Of a stretch of 62,000 nt of DNA, positions 21,843 through 34,065 are shown piece after piece. Source of the DNA: Cryptomeria japonica (Eukaryota > Streptophyta > Pinopsida > Cupressales > Cupressaceae); NCBI RefSeq assembly GCF_030272615.1, contig NC_081414.1:780434119-780496118 (forward strand), read 5' to 3'. A program made the translations under genes and the position numbers. Position 1 is the first letter of the stretch. Each line of letters starts with the position of its first letter. Below the pieces are notes generated by a model. It worked only from the letters and a program-made list of their open reading frames with translations. It was not told the DNA's origin and made no database searches.

Positions 21843-22887
21843 TATCATTCTCTATGAAGTGTACCGATTCCTACAACCACAATGCACTCAATAAATCATT
21901 ACAAGCATGGTTAGAAGATTTAAAACAATAAAATGTAAAACCATAGCTAATCGACTTATTGCCTCCTAGTAAATGGGAGTATGAAAAATGCTCTTAGATC
22001 TAATTATGCATATTCCAGTGACTTGACTACACTTAGATGGAGAATTTGAATGATGAAAATGCATGACCTAGCAACAATAGCATGATTAAGCTATATGAGT
22101 TCATGATTGATCTAGAAAATGAACTAAGATTAAGATGCAATTAAGCTAAAATTGAGCATGATAACATTGCTAAAAAAAAGATAAACTAGAAGCTAGATGC
22201 CTATAGTAACAATGCATAAGATGAGAATGAGATGGGATCAAATGATATGCAAAAATAATATGAAATTGGGACCCTTTGTCCTCCAAAATGAGGTCTATTT
22301 ATAGGATTTTCCAAGGTTAGGGGTGAGGTGGCAAGAATCAATGGTGAAGATTGATCTGAAGATATCAATGGTTAAATTGGAGGAGGTTTTCAAAGGGGTT
22401 GGATTAAAACGAACATCTATCATCTCTATGGTGACAAGTGTCAAGAGGCTTCTAGAAGAGGTTAGATTAAAGGGAATACTTAGTGACAAGTGTCACAAGG
22501 GTTCTAGAAGATATTAGATGAAAGGGGAGATGTGGGTAGGTAAAATGGGTTAGGTTTGGGAGTGGTTAGGTTTAGGAGTGGTAGAAGTTAGGGGAATTTG
22601 AATTAGAAATTCAAATAATATGGAAAAGGCTAATTAATCTCAACAACTCATGATTGATTTGTTTTAATTAATTAAAGGATTTAGAAGAAATGATTTTGAT
22701 GGGGGGAATTAATTAATCAAATAGTTGAAATGAACCTATTAAATAAATACGTAGATTTATCAATAAGTAGATGAAGAGGGGAAATTTAATCAAATTGCTT
22801 AGTGAATTTAATTAAATTAGGGAGGGAGATTAATTAAATAATTTCTTATTCAATTAATTATCTTTAGAGAATTTTTAGGTGTATACA
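21843..22887 (-). repeat. 5' LTR of element H (1045 bp)
   Basis: It matches 9615-10621 plus 14429-14448. On the minus strand it begins TGTATACACC and ends ATGATA next to the primer site. A TATA word CTATAAATAG lies at 22304-22295. The right TSD copy GTTTC follows at 22888-22892. Confidence 0.9.
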
Positions 22888-22892
22888 GTTTC

Positions 22893-23830
22893 AAACATAT
22901 TTACTGCAGGCTTATCTTCATTCTAATACCTCAATTCATCCTCACTCATTGATTCATTTAAAGCCTGAGCGCTACAACACACTAGTAAGGGGAATGTGGT
23001 CCATCACATGCTATACACCAAGGAGTATTCTCCACATTATGCACATTTCCACCTTTTACAGGGTTAGGAGAATCTTGATTCTGTGTACTTCTTGGCTTGT
23101 CCTGCTTAGGTTTGCCATCTTTCTAGGTAGTATTATATGGCATATCATGTAACCTGGTAGGCCTATCATGCCTATTGTAATGAGGTTTGTCATTCTTACT
23201 CACCTTTGTAGCAAGGTCTTTTACAATAGTCATTAGTTTCTCAATCTTATCCTCTTCTCTAGAGGCCTTATTTGGTTGTGGGTTTTTCTCTTGCCATAGT
23301 CTGACATCAGCTCTTCTTCCTACTTCGACTGATGCTTTCCTATTACTTTCTAAATTTATTGAAATCCTAAAAGAATCCCTTAGACTATGTGGATTTTTAT
23401 CCCTGAGGATATAGGCCATCTTTGGGTCAAAGGCATTATAATAGGTTGTCAGACATACATTTTCATCTAACCTCATCACTTGAAATAATCTGTACATTGC
23501 CTTCTAGAACCTTGCATTAAAGTCTATGACGAACTCATTATCAGATTTTTTGATATTATTAAACTCGTTGAGCATTAATCTCACATTTGTCTTATCCCCA
23601 TACTTCTCTTGAAAATAATTCTTGAATTCTTCCCAAGAAATAATTCTATCCACAGGCAACCCTTTGTACCAATCCCTGACATCTTCAACCAAAGATTGCA
23701 TGAACAGTTTCATGATCACATCCTCATTTGCAATCTCATAATCATTAATCATTAATCATATCACCAAAAGACTTCAGATGCTCCTCTGCACTTATGACAT
23801 TATTTCTAGCAAATTTCTAAAGTTTATTCC
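22893..23830 (-). pseudogene. Gag capsid and C-terminal region of element G
   Basis: Two open stretches (23752-23504 and 23497-23123) form a retrotransposon gag domain: LVEDVRDWYKGLPVDRIISW, then FKNYFQEKYGDKTNVR and YRLFQVMRLDENVC. The C-terminal part after about 23120 includes WCIACDGPHSPY followed by a Cys, a likely zinc-binding finger common in this gypsy group. Gag packages the RNA. Stops occur between the pieces (for example before KAMYRLF). H is inserted just after the finger, at 22888-22892. Confidence 0.8.
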
Positions 23831-24149
23831 TCATTTCAATAGGGACATGGTTTGGATAAATTAGGATCCCATCAAAGAAAAGTTGTCTACACAAGTCAAC
23901 ACTGATGGGTCTTCTCTGGAACTGGTCACCAACAAAATTATTCCTAGTGTTCATTCTTGGACTTGGACCACCAACTCAAGGAACTTGGTTACTCCAGTTG
24001 TGGGGTAGTCCAAGAGGTATTTGATTTACTGGTGCAACATTAAAAGAAAAGGTAGGGTTATTTTGGTTAACAGGGGTATATTGGTTCACATGTCGAATAG
24101 TATTCATGGGCATAGTTGGTTGAGTTTTCATTACAGAGAGTGAGGTATA

Positions 24150-25150
24150 TTGAGTTAGGGTTACTCTGATCTATTGAAGGGAAAGTTATAGAAGGGGCTT
24201 TTACGTACTCAATTTTTCTTCTGAATTTAGCATTGGTTGCTTCTATTTAAGCTTTCTCCAACTCCCCTTGTATATTTTCCTTCTCTTTTCTCATTCTCTC
24301 TACTTCAACTTCATGCAAGGACATTCCATGAGGTACCCTTCCATTTCTTGATACTACGTCTGTAGTTTTGGAAGCAGATCCAGTCTCTACAACCTTTTTT
24401 TTCCCTTGTCACGATTGACTTTGATAGGTTGTGGATCACTTTGAACCTCCCTATTAGTTTGCACAACAATTTTGGGTGTAGAAATAATTTTGGCAATCAG
24501 ATTCTCTCTAATAATAGGGCCCTCTTCCTTACTTTTAGGCTCTTCTTGAGTGAATAACTCAGGATCTGCAATCTGTCTCAACAACCTATCTCTCTGAATA
24601 AGGTTTACCTTAGTTTCATTTTCCTTCTCCTTTTCTTTTTGTTTTCTTAAGGAAATTAACTGATAAACTCTTTTATTAAGAGGCTCAATTTGTTGGGAAA
24701 CCTCATCCAGGTCTGGAAAAGTTTCCTCTGAATCTGATATATTGACATGGTCAATATCAATCAAGCTGACATTTCTATCTATAGTTTGGGGAAAAGGATC
24801 TACCCTAGCATTGGAGCTATTCCTATCTCTCCTAGAATGGCCAATATGAGACAATCTTTGATGGAAAGTTTGAATATCCTCATTAGTACCAAACAGGCCC
24901 ATATGAAAACCCATAATGTCTTGTTTAGATTCATGAGATGATGTATTAGAATTTGTATAAATTGGTCATCTAGAGGACTTACCCATATGGCTATCTTTCT
25001 ATCTCCATGAAGAATTAACTGGTTCATGTATAACTATTTCTCTCTAGCCATTTTGGACTAGTTCAGGCAATTCTTCTTGCAATTTCTCTTGAGGATTCTT
25101 CTCCATGTAGAACCTGGAGTTCATTCCTCTTTGCATTATGTAAACTTCCT
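24150..25150 (-). pseudogene. N-terminal gag region of element G
   Basis: The open stretch 24914-24387 encodes a charged protein with a Lys/Glu-rich stretch (SLRKQKEKEKENETKVN) and the acidic word DSEETFPDLDEVSQQIEPLN. It precedes the capsid-like part by about 600 bases that contain frameshifts. Start codons are unclear; the first part (25150-24915) is in other frames. Such N-terminal extensions are common in Tat/Ogre gag. No motif was recognised. Confidence 0.5.
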
Positions 25151-25450
25151 TAAAGTGATTTATGATATATTAAAAGAGCACTAGTTTTCCCTTGCTTTCA
25201 GAGCCGCCTCCCAATTGCTTGGGAATTTAAAAATATTTTGAACATAGTAGCTCACTCATAGGATATTGCAGGACAAAAATGTTACTCTCAGAGAAAGATT
25301 TGAACAATGTTGTGATGGAACAAGACAATTACAGAGACTTGGGTAAATGCAGGGTCAAAAAATTTTCACAGAGACCACAGGATACTTGATTTTAACAACT
25401 TATGCAATGTAGACACTGATTTTCATTATAAGACTTATCTTATATGAGTC

Positions 25451-25468
25451 TCCCCAACAGTGTCGCCA
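25451..25468 (-). promoter_or_regulatory. Primer binding site of element G
   Basis: The minus strand reads TGGCGACACTGTTGGGGA a few bases after the LTR end. It resembles the TGGCGACTC...GGGGA site of Ogre/Tat-type elements. It fixes the LTR 3' end near 25474. Confidence 0.8.
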
Positions 25469-25523
25469 TTTCTTGTTGCTCTTGATTTCTGCCTACTTTG
25501 TTTTCTCTTCACAAATTATGCCT

Positions 25524-25532
25524 CTATTTATA
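25524..25532 (-). promoter_or_regulatory. TATA box of the G LTR
   Basis: The minus strand reads TATAAATAG within a pyrimidine/purine context typical of plant promoters, about 50 bases before the LTR end. This leaves a very short R-U5 and supports the boundary at 25474. Confidence 0.65.
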
Positions 25533-26621
25533 AAAGAAGAGAACAAAAAGATAGGAAGCAAGACAACATTGACGAGGTTTACAAGGAAAAAACTTCTTTC
25601 AATTCAAGATATACAAAGCTTAGGTAGTTGAACCTATTTGTGATTACTTTCTCACAACGTAGCAGATGGTTTATAGAAAACCAATGTGACTTTTTGCAAA
25701 CTTATTCAATTTAGTGCAACCAAACATGAATGAATTATTTTTTTGATTGTATGGGACCACAAAGATGTCACAAATACTAGCAATTTAGACCAGTGCCTTA
25801 TCCGGGCATCAGAGTCATCAAAAACCAAACTGAAATCTGACAACAAAATTCATATACATATCACTATTCTTGATCTGTTAAATCTGTATATGCCTAACAT
25901 ATACAGACTTCTAATTTGTACTAGACCTAGTCATCAAATTCATGTGAATATACTAATATCAATAAAGATGAATTAAGTATATTTAATATTCCTCCTTGAG
26001 AAAAAGACTTAAAACATTCCCATTAATTGTCTTCCAAATCATCTAGTTAAACAATCGATTATTTAATTAAAAATAAAAAACAACATGCAAACATAAAGAC
26101 AACATAGATCTGAGCTTGAAATATTTTAACTGTATATTATAATTCCATCATCAAAGATTACAAAGATACAAGAATGATTCAAAATGCCAAAAACAAAGTC
26201 TGCATATATTTTTCTAGAGCTTTGATACCAAATTTTGTGATGATTTCTAGGTAGTCCTGGTATCCTTTTATAGAACTTTGGATGCAACAAGCTTCAGAAT
26301 TCCCTAGAAGAATATTCCTATCTTGATAATCAATCCCTACAAAAATTATACTGATTACAAGATTGCAATTGAGGGAGAAGCATAGTTGCTTTTGGAATAG
26401 ATTCTTTTATAACTGATTGGTCATTTAGCTAGAAAATGACCAAAAGGGCATGTTCATGACATGTGGTGCCTTTGTCTTAAAATATTTAGATTAGCCATTT
26501 GTTAACTATGGTGGAGATACTAGTGTTCTTTTCAAAGAAAATGTGCAACATCTTCTAGATAACTAACCTCCCTATGTTCATGAATCAGGCACCAAGTGTC
26601 CTCAACTCTTCAAGGTTCCAA

Positions 26622-27362
26622 TTACCCAAAATTTGTTACAAAAAACCAACTGCTTCTGGATGTCGGTGAACTATCACATGTTGGAGCATTAGTGGGACCT
26701 TCTTGTTTTCCAGTCTCTTTCAAAATGTACTTTCTTTCCCATACTTTGAACATCTCATCATTGGGCCAAGGAAAGTTGATAATTTCAAGCTTTTGTTTAT
26801 TCAAACTTTTCCATTTCATCCTTAATTGTTTTAGCTCCTTTTCTTAAAAGCCAAAATATGATTTTTCCTTTTCAATTTCCTCAATAGTTTGAATAAACAA
26901 AAATGTATTATACATGTTTATGATATTATTTGTCCTTTGAGATAGCCTATGATCTAGCTCCTCAATCCACACTCCCTTGTCTTTCATCGTGTTTTCACTT
27001 AAGAAACCTCCAAGAAACAATTCAAACTTTTTTGTGGTATATTCTTTATGGAATAAATTTGACCTTCTTTCAATGTTTATTCTTTCAGCTGCAAACTTGG
27101 GCAAGTCTTTAACTAATTCATAAGTAGACTTAATTGTATCATTAACATCTACTTCTTCCTGAGATAATGAGTAAATTGACTCTAAGTCCACTTCTCTTGC
27201 AATCCACTTCTCTAAGACTGGCTCCAAAGTACCCTTTTCCTCCTTCAAAGAATCCAAGAGATCAATTATTCTTTTCATGTTCAAATATACAAATGCTATC
27301 TCAATAGTATTGGCGAATTTCAAAATAGTGTCTCTAACTTTTTCTTCATACTTATTTGCCAA
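26622..27362 (-). pseudogene. C-terminal coiled-coil part of the G LTR ORF, copy 2
   Basis: The 172-codon stretch from 27362 is helical and charged (NKYEEKVRDTILKFANTIEI, DLLDSLKEEKGTLEPVLEKW). It continues in the same frame after a TAA (CAA-like) as 26819-26622, ending in a Ser/Thr-rich tail. Copy 1 is cut at the equivalent of 26864 by element E. Confidence 0.5.
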
Positions 27363-29045
27363 TATTGACTGAGCCTGCTTTAACTTTTCAATTTCATGTT
27401 GAACAATCTCTATTCACTGAAAACTATAAGTGATGGGGAAGGATGAAATTCAATGATAGGACTGGAAGAAGGAGGCTTGGCAAGAGAAGAGGCAATCATC
27501 AATTGAGAGGACCCACCCTTTTGATGTTGTCCTTCCAATCTACCTTTTAATTTTGCAATTTTATTATCCTTACAAGAGATTTCAATCTTTGCATCATTGT
27601 AAGCCTTGAGAATTACTCTAATTTTACCTAAAGATCTACCTTCTCCTTTGCCTCCTTCTTGGCCACTACCATTCCGAACTTATCAAACTCTAAAGTCATG
27701 CTAGCAGCTTCTTTTGCACCTGTACCTTTTACCCTCTTCACTATCATCCCCCCTGAGTAATCAGATCTTGAGGATTCACCCCTTCTTCTATTCTCTTCTC
27801 TTTTAATGACCACATTACAAGAGTTACATGGTCATTACTATAGGTTATCCCCTCCAAGGGCTTAGTTTCTTTTCTTACTACATCAAAAACCACAACATCT
27901 GCTATATCCCACTCTGCGAGAATTATCACTCCAACACTTTCAATTAATTTTCTCCCCTCCTCTTGGGTAATCATCTAAAATTATTTTAGCATTTTTAGTT
28001 GAATTTCTAATTCAATAGCAGATGGATCTTTATTTGGTTGTTCAACTTGTCTTTTTTCACATCTCTCCTTAAATTGGTCCATATGCTTTCTCCAAACAAA
28101 TTGTGAAAAGGCTCTTGACCTCACAAAATTTTCATCGGCCAAAAAATCATCACAGTCCTATTTTATAACAGGATCCATTTCTCTTCCAGCAAATTCCTCA
28201 ATAGTTAAATCTATTTTAGCACCCGCTGACTCCTCTGACACTCCCTCCTACAATTATCCATAAGTAAAAGAAATTTGTCCCAAGCTTCCTAATTATAGGA
28301 GTTGCTCAGCTACGACCTGCTCATCACCTATAGGTTATGGCGATTGGGAAGGTGAATAGATAGATTCACTTGGTTGTGCCTCTTCCTCCAATTTCTGCCT
28401 CTTTGGGGAAGTCTAGAACTCAGGACCATCATCCATTGGCCTTTTACCCTTTGATGTAGAAGGCTCATCCCTCATAATCATCACCACATTATAGCCTGAT
28501 TTCTTATACATTACATATTCACCAGGAGGAATGATATTAGCAAAGATAGGTCTAGTCAAGATGAGTTTGGCCTTTTCAGGATTTGCCTTTATTACTGCAT
28601 TTTTTTTCTCATTTAGGGTTTGCATGGTGTCCTCAAAATATTCTATTAGAAACTTTACCTTTTCCGCAAATGGATGAAATCTCCTTAGCGGATCATAGCT
28701 TTTATCAAAATACTTGGCAAAATCAAGAGTTTTCTTATGTACTAGTTATTTTTCTTTCTTCACCTCTTGATCCGCTAGATTAAACTCATTTCTTATTAAA
28801 TCCTCAAGGAAGTGTAATTGATGAACTTTAGCACCACACTTGACCTTCTTTTTGAACATGCCATTGAAAATATCTTCTTGGTCAGCAAATCTTGCAACTA
28901 TTGTTGCCAATCTCTAGGGCTTGAAGAACTTGTCAAAATGTAGCCAACCCCCTTTAGTAATCATAAATTGGTGTGCAATGGTAATGGTTGAAAAAATTGT
29001 TCCTCTCCCCTTAGCTATCAATTCTACTTCCTACAGACCCCCAAT

Positions 29046-29975
29046 CTACCTTATGATCTTAGCAATACCTCTTTTCAAGGGGACATGATAGGGAAGAAAA
29101 TATGGAGTTCCCCTAAAGCCATACACTCTAAAAATAGTAGATCCAGGATACAAAATTATATCACCCCAATTATGCACAATTTTGATATCTTTTGCAAATT
29201 CCTTGGGTCTAATAAATTCAAGAAGAACATTTGGGATTTTGGGGTTCTCTTGACACAAGATAATTCTTAACATTGATGCAAAACATCTATCAAACTTTAA
29301 ATAACTAGCATCTTCTCTATCCCAGGATAGATCTGCACTCCATAATTGCACTGGCATGTTTTCACCATATTTTACTCTCAATAATTCCATACCATTTGCA
29401 AAATAGTCTACACCCTTGAACAAGAACATGTACATTAACAAAGAATACCAGCCAAAAGGTCTATCCACCTTGGCAATATTAATCCCAATCAAACCCTCAT
29501 GGATCACATTTGCTAGATAAGGTGCAAAGTCATAAGCCACTGCTATAGATGGATTGAGAATTTGTTCAATCATGAGAATATAATGAGCTGGCATAGCATT
29601 TTTTGTATCCTCTCCAAACATCTAACATAGAGACCAATATACCCCTTTAGCCTTCAAAGTGAAAAAATTCATAGGGAAAGGTTCAACTATACTGGGCCCT
29701 CCCAATGTTAGCCCTCCTATTTTTGCAAAGAATTCCCTCATTGGTCCACCTCTAAGATAATATTTTTTAGTATCACAAACCTTTAAAATTTCAAAATCAT
29801 TCAACTCTAGATAATTTGAAGATTCATTTAGCCAAAAAACCCTTCTAATCTCATCACCTATAACTTCAATCAAAGGGCTTCCACTTACATTCCTTACAAT
29901 TCTAGTAACAGAGTCATAATTCTTTGCAATTTGGGTCAATAAGTCAACATCCCTAAAAACTCTAGGGACCACCAA
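29046..29975 (-). pseudogene. N-terminal globular half of the G LTR ORF, copy 2
   Basis: Two stretches of 117 and 191 codons are separated by a single TAG (29624-29622) where copy 1 has a Gln codon. Conserved words: IVRNVSGSPLIEV, LRGGPMREFFAKIGGLTLGG, ILNPSIAVAYDFAPYLANVI, FGWYSLLMYMFLFKG and FIRPKEFAKDIKIVHNWGD. Low Lys/Glu bias and regular hydrophobic spacing suggest a folded helical domain. No transmembrane or signal segment stands out. Confidence 0.6.
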
Positions 29976-30584
29976 TTTCTTGATGTCTAATTACCATAGG
30001 TTGTTTGTAGGAGTAGATACATTTCGCTGACTAAACCCAACCCTAAACAGACCTAAACCAAACATGCCTATCTGGGGATCTCTTAACCAATGTCCTTTGT
30101 CGAACAAACCATCACCAATTTTCAAGCGAGAAGATTTGGGTACAAGTTCTTTTTGTTTGGTAGAACTATTTGTAGATTGAACTAGCTGTTCTAAAAAATC
30201 ATCACAGATGGTCATTTCCTAATAATCTATTTTCTATTTGAATTCCCGTCATGGTGCCATTTTGATAATTTAGGGTTTATCTTATTTTAACTTTTTGATT
30301 CAAACAACCCTTCAAATTTTTGAGAACCAGACAATGCCAAAACACAAGAGTGGAAGTTGCAAATATAGTAGTCGCAGAACAACTTACTTGTCACCAAAAA
30401 ACCCACAAAAGCTGCAAACTTTGTCTCCGCAAACCCTTCATGAAAGCCTTTTACAATAAAAATCTCAAAAAACAAGATTTTATGAAGCAACCTCGGTGGC
30501 AAATCAGCATTAATTCTCATTAACCAAGCCACACGCTCTTTATTTAATTCTTTTAAACTTCAAAATTTCTATTCCAATGGACAG

Positions 30585-30985
30585 AAGGGACTTTAGTGCA
30601 CTTTTTCCTTCAGCTGGTGATCCGCGAAGAGTAAAGAACTTGCAACTCTCATTCACGGCTCAGTGACAACCATTAGATCGCTCTGATTTAACATGCCCTT
30701 TAATCACTTAAATCTTGTGAAGAGGGCCCACCATACTATATATGTCTGCCTTTAGTTGCTAAGTCATGATGAGTAAAAGACTTGCATCTTCCGATCGCAG
30801 TCTCATGACTATTGTTGGATCTCTTAGATCTGACAACACTTTAAAGCACTTTAGCAGCTTGCACTTGCCAGGCCCACCCTTCAGTCTCTGATCTGCAAAG
30901 GGTAAAGTTCCTGCTACTTTCCATCGTGGTCTTATGATCACCATTGGATTACTCTAGATCTGCCCAACTTTTAAGAACCTGATAC
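30585..30985. repeat. Three imperfect tandem units in U3 of the G 5' LTR
   Basis: The same array as at 5290-5700: three units near 135 bases with TCCGCGAAGAGTAAAG, GATGAGTAAAAG and TGCAAAGGGTAAAG words and AGATCTGACAAC-like ends. The stretch 30533-31306 around it contains no gene. Confidence 0.55.
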
Positions 30986-31306
30986 ATGCGTTAAAGATCT
31001 TATTTAGGACTTAGGAAATATTAAAGCGTTCCAAATTTAATAAAAATGAAACTCACCTAAGCTTAAGACTTAAAAGGCCCCTTTCAATGACATAATGACC
31101 CTTTTGTTTAAGTGGTAAAAAAGGTAATGATTAAAAATACCTTCCCTTAGGATAAGAGACATAAAGGTTTTTTTTAACAAATTATTTAAATTCATTAAAC
31201 CCTAAACCCTTAGAAGCTTAAACCTACAGACTTAGAACATTGAAAATGTGCAAAAACGTTCAGAGATATCAAGAATATTATAACACCACCCAAATTAGTA
31301 ATAACA

Positions 31307-32331
31307 CATGTAATGCAAAGTGCGTGATGAGTTACTAACTTCAATGAAGCGGTGATCAAGGAGCACTCAAGGATTTCTTGAATGATGTGTAGAGATTGTT
31401 ATGTAATCCAACGATCATACTTGAACTGACTTGTTTGTAATCTATATGAGAGAAATAGATTTTTTTTGTGTTATTGACCTAGTTGATTTGTTTATAAGGT
31501 CGATGACTTGTCTAGTTTGAGAGTTGGAAAAAGTTCAGCTGAGTGTGTGGCTACTGAACCAGATGATGTATCTATAGTTTGAGTAAAGGCAGATAAAAGC
31601 ATGAAAAGGATTTGAACAAGAAAGTGTACTGCTATTCAAATAGATCAAAAAACTCCTGTTGTTTTCTAATAATTACAGCAGTTAAAGATCCCCTAACCGG
31701 GTAAGCTCTAACAAGATTAGCATTAAGGTGATCCATTAGCTTGGAGTATAAATGCTTTACAAAGGTTACTCCTCATAGGGTATTGCTCCTAACAAAGCAT
31801 TATAGTCAATCCCTTAATTGCATGGTCCCTAACAGGATCTGTTCTTAAAAGGAATTTTTGTAAAATCTTTAGCAGGCTTGGCTCCTAACAGGGCGAACTT
31901 CAGAAGAGTTCAAATACTTATCTTGTGAGTCTCATCTCACCATGGTTTTTCCCATTTGGGTTTCCACATCAAAAATATTGTGTCAACTGATGAATGTTTT
32001 TGTGGTTATATTTATATGTTTGATTTTATTAACTACTCAATCCATTTTGATAAGTCATGATAACTGACAACATCATGAAATGAAGTTTTACTTACATCAA
32101 GTAAAAGTATTTGGATGCTTGTGAGTTTCAAGTTGTTTATTGTTATGTGTTTTAACAATAATCTGGTTTAGCTTGACAGTTTTAGCTTGATAGAGATATT
32201 GCATTTATAGTTCTAAGTTTACTTGAGAGGTTATTTTATAGAAAGGTGAAAGTTTATCAATTTTTCTATCTACTCATTCACCCCCTCCTCTTAGTAGTTG
32301 ACCAGATCCTTGTTCTTTCATCATACCATCA
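31307..32331 (+). repeat. Partial LTR of a D-family copia element, host of G
   Basis: This matches 56290-57340, the 3' part of D's 5' LTR, through words such as ATGTGTAGAGATTGTTATGT and the GGTTTTTCCCATTTGGG block, ending CATACCATCA. No primer site follows, so it is a 3' LTR end or a solo LTR on the plus strand. The left part was cut off by the insertion of G at 31306/31307 and lies outside the window. Repeated TAACCGGGT and CTAACAGG words lie at 31690-31890. Confidence 0.85.
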
Positions 32332-32759
32332 GAGAGGGCTGAGGAATATCGGCTCTGATTAGGAGCTCAAAGGGAGAGTGGACTGTAGACTTTGATAGTA
32401 TGGGTGCCTTTCTCTTAGCTATGTTGAGTGTAGTCATAGAAACAACAAACACTGCCAAAGGCTATGTGGTCCTAGGTGAAAGTGGAGGTCTATTTGAGGG
32501 AGAAGGATAATCCTTGGCCCCCGATGATGAGGATACATGAGGCACTTCCTTCTCCAAGACCAGAATTAATGGAGGAGAGGTCGATGTAGGAGGTGGCAAC
32601 AAAACACTAGGCTGCACAGATGTAGGGACCGACTCCCTCATTTTATACTAATAATAAGTGTGGTACATTAAATCACCATGAGGAAGAATGGGTCCCACCA
32701 GAGTAGGCCAAAAGTGGTCCAACAAAAAAATCCCCATGGGCAATCAAGGGTCGGTATCT

Positions 32760-33199
32760 AGTGTCCTAGATGACATGCACCGTGCCCTCATAGGGAAATT
32801 TAAGACATTTGTGCATAATCAAGGGGACTTCTTCCATAGCAATTAGCCAAGGAATGTCAAGCTTAACTTAGAAGTGGTATAATTAAGGAATGATGATGAA
32901 CACATACGACACCTCCTTAGTTCCTATGAAGACCATCAAGGTATACCGCCCAAGGGGCAGATAGAAAATCCATCATGTGTCCTCAAAGTTGCACGACACT
33001 TATCAGATGCTAGTCTATGCAAGCCATTCACAAAGAGAGTCTCCTCTGTGATAACATCGACTCTGCTAGATGGGTCAACCATCACACCTATGCCAGTTTG
33101 ACCATTCAATTTGGCAAGGATGTAAAGAGGAGTGGGTTCTCCGTAATATAGGCCATCTAGAGGGGTAGATGACAAGGACAAGTCAAATATTTTCCTCAA
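32760..33199 (-). pseudogene. Protease region of gypsy fragment I
   Basis: The frame from 33199 has PTPLYILAKLNGQTGIGVMV followed by DPSSRVDVITEETLF, where DSGSS-like sequence is usual (Ser to Pro). In other frames after 32930, YHF-VKLDIPWLIAMEE and KFPYEGTVHVI are like the C-terminal half of Tat-type proteases. Broken by several stops. Confidence 0.6.
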
Positions 33200-33738
33200 T
33201 GTTGATGTTGACCATGTTCACACATGGACCATAATGTGAAGAAGGATCCAATGCAAAATCAGTTTTTTGAATGCAGAGGGAAATGGTTCATATAAATCTA
33301 CAAGTCACTATTGGTTTTATCAACACACTTATTTGATTTGTGCTTCCATGCATCTACCTTAATTGTACCACTATTGATGTTGTCTTGGAAAAAATGTCAA
33401 AGATGATAACATCGCTCAGTATCATGAGAAGACACATGATGATAATGAGAAAACTTCAAACCATCATACCAATGTGGATAAGGCCAACTATTACACAATG
33501 GTTGTATTTTCGAAAGGGTAATAAGGTTGTCTTTCAGTAACTATTGCATTATGCTCAAGTAGGAGTCGTTCAGCTTAGTGAAGACTTAATTTTGTTGCAG
33601 GGCTTGCACAACAACCATCAGAGGATTAGCCACAACCTTAGCAACAACCTTATTCTTCTGGAACCCATCTATGGTTGTGCCTACAAAGGACCCACTATCA
33701 AGGTTCGAAGAAGTATCTTTGAACTATGACATAGTGTG

Positions 33739-34065
33739 TTAGTAATCAGTGAGAGCAAAGCACATGTTAGCAAAGTTTTGATATCGGTTAAGAGATAGTT
33801 TCTCCCTCAATACCGGTTGTAGATTGTTGATAAACATCCTCTGTAGATCACTATCTGTCATGGAAAAGGGGATATTGGTTGAGATAGCTTGATATCTCGA
33901 AATAAAATTAATGATCTTTTTATTGGGCTTCTGTTTACAATGAACAAGGTCAATGATAGTGACCCTCCTACCAATGTTTTCTTGAAACCATTTATGCAAA
34001 AGATCCATAGGTTGATCAAAGGTACAAATAGAGTGGTGAGGTAAGGAGCTATACCATTCTAACAT
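33739..34065 (-). pseudogene. Gag domain of gypsy fragment I
   Basis: A 108-codon open stretch with the usual retrotransposon gag pattern: LEWYSSLPHHSICTFDQPMD, LLHKWFQENIGRR, NFISRYQAIS and MFINNLQPVLREKL. The start is cut by D's LTR at 34067. It represents the capsid part. Confidence 0.8.

Larger units (their letters stand above)
9615..22887 (-). mobile_element. Element H: gypsy element lacking RT, inserted in G
   Basis: Minus-strand order: 5' LTR (22887-21843), primer site (21839-21821), long non-coding leader, pre-protease region (19875-19450), protease (19407-18900), RT-start fused to extra RNase H (17968-17471), integrase (17240-16140), 3' non-coding region, polypurine tract (14462-14449), 3' LTR (14448-9615, split by a LINE). 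The TSD GTTTC lies at 9610-9614 and 22888-22892. RT with its own RNase H and a recognisable gag are missing, so H could have moved only with help in trans. Confidence 0.9.
26622..30260 (-). pseudogene. LTR-borne long ORF of element G, copy 2 (unknown function)
   Basis: Starting at an ATG in good context (30260, AAAATGGCACC), open stretches at 30215, 29975, 29621, 28625, 27974, 27362 and 26819 all lie in one phase, giving about 1210 codons broken by stops. A local pair of shifts surrounds 27813-27628. The same frame is in the 3' LTR (copy 1). Order: helical N-terminal half, basic nuclear-signal-like linker (TSKGKRPMDD, SPKRQKLEEE at about 28440-28390), charged coiled-coil end. The protein is in sense with G. 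I do not recognise a family. Confidence 0.6.
1547..31306 (-). mobile_element. Element G: gypsy-type element with giant ORF-bearing LTRs, interrupted by H
   Basis: On the minus strand the order is: 5' LTR (31306 to 25474), primer site (25468-25451), gag (about 25150 to 22893), insertion of H (22887-9615), protease (9600-8388), extra RNase H (8372-8050), RT (7916-6790), RNase H (6780-6170), 3' LTR (6021 to 1547, then cut by E). The LTR pair is recognised by long near-identity of 1547-6021 with 26864-31306. LTR ends are TGTTAT...AACA. There is no integrase: only about 150 bases lie between RNase H and the 3' LTR. The extra RNase H suggests the Tat/Ogre side of the gypsy tree. All frames are broken. 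Confidence 0.8.
25474..31306 (-). repeat. 5' LTR of element G (about 5.8 kb)
   Basis: On the minus strand the LTR begins TGTTATTACTAATTTGGG at 31306 and ends GAGCAACA at 25474, close to the primer site. The right boundary is exact because D-family LTR sequence resumes at 31307 (CATGTAATGCAAAG). From 26621 down to 25474 there is no gene: AT-rich sequence with the TATA box near the end. U3 is thus more than 5.7 kb and contains the long ORF. Such a size is extreme for plant LTRs. Confidence 0.8.

Noticed and set aside
31307-32331. Treating this LTR as the left LTR of D itself
   Set aside because: D's own 5' LTR start is present at 34067 and continues at 56180; this is a separate copy.
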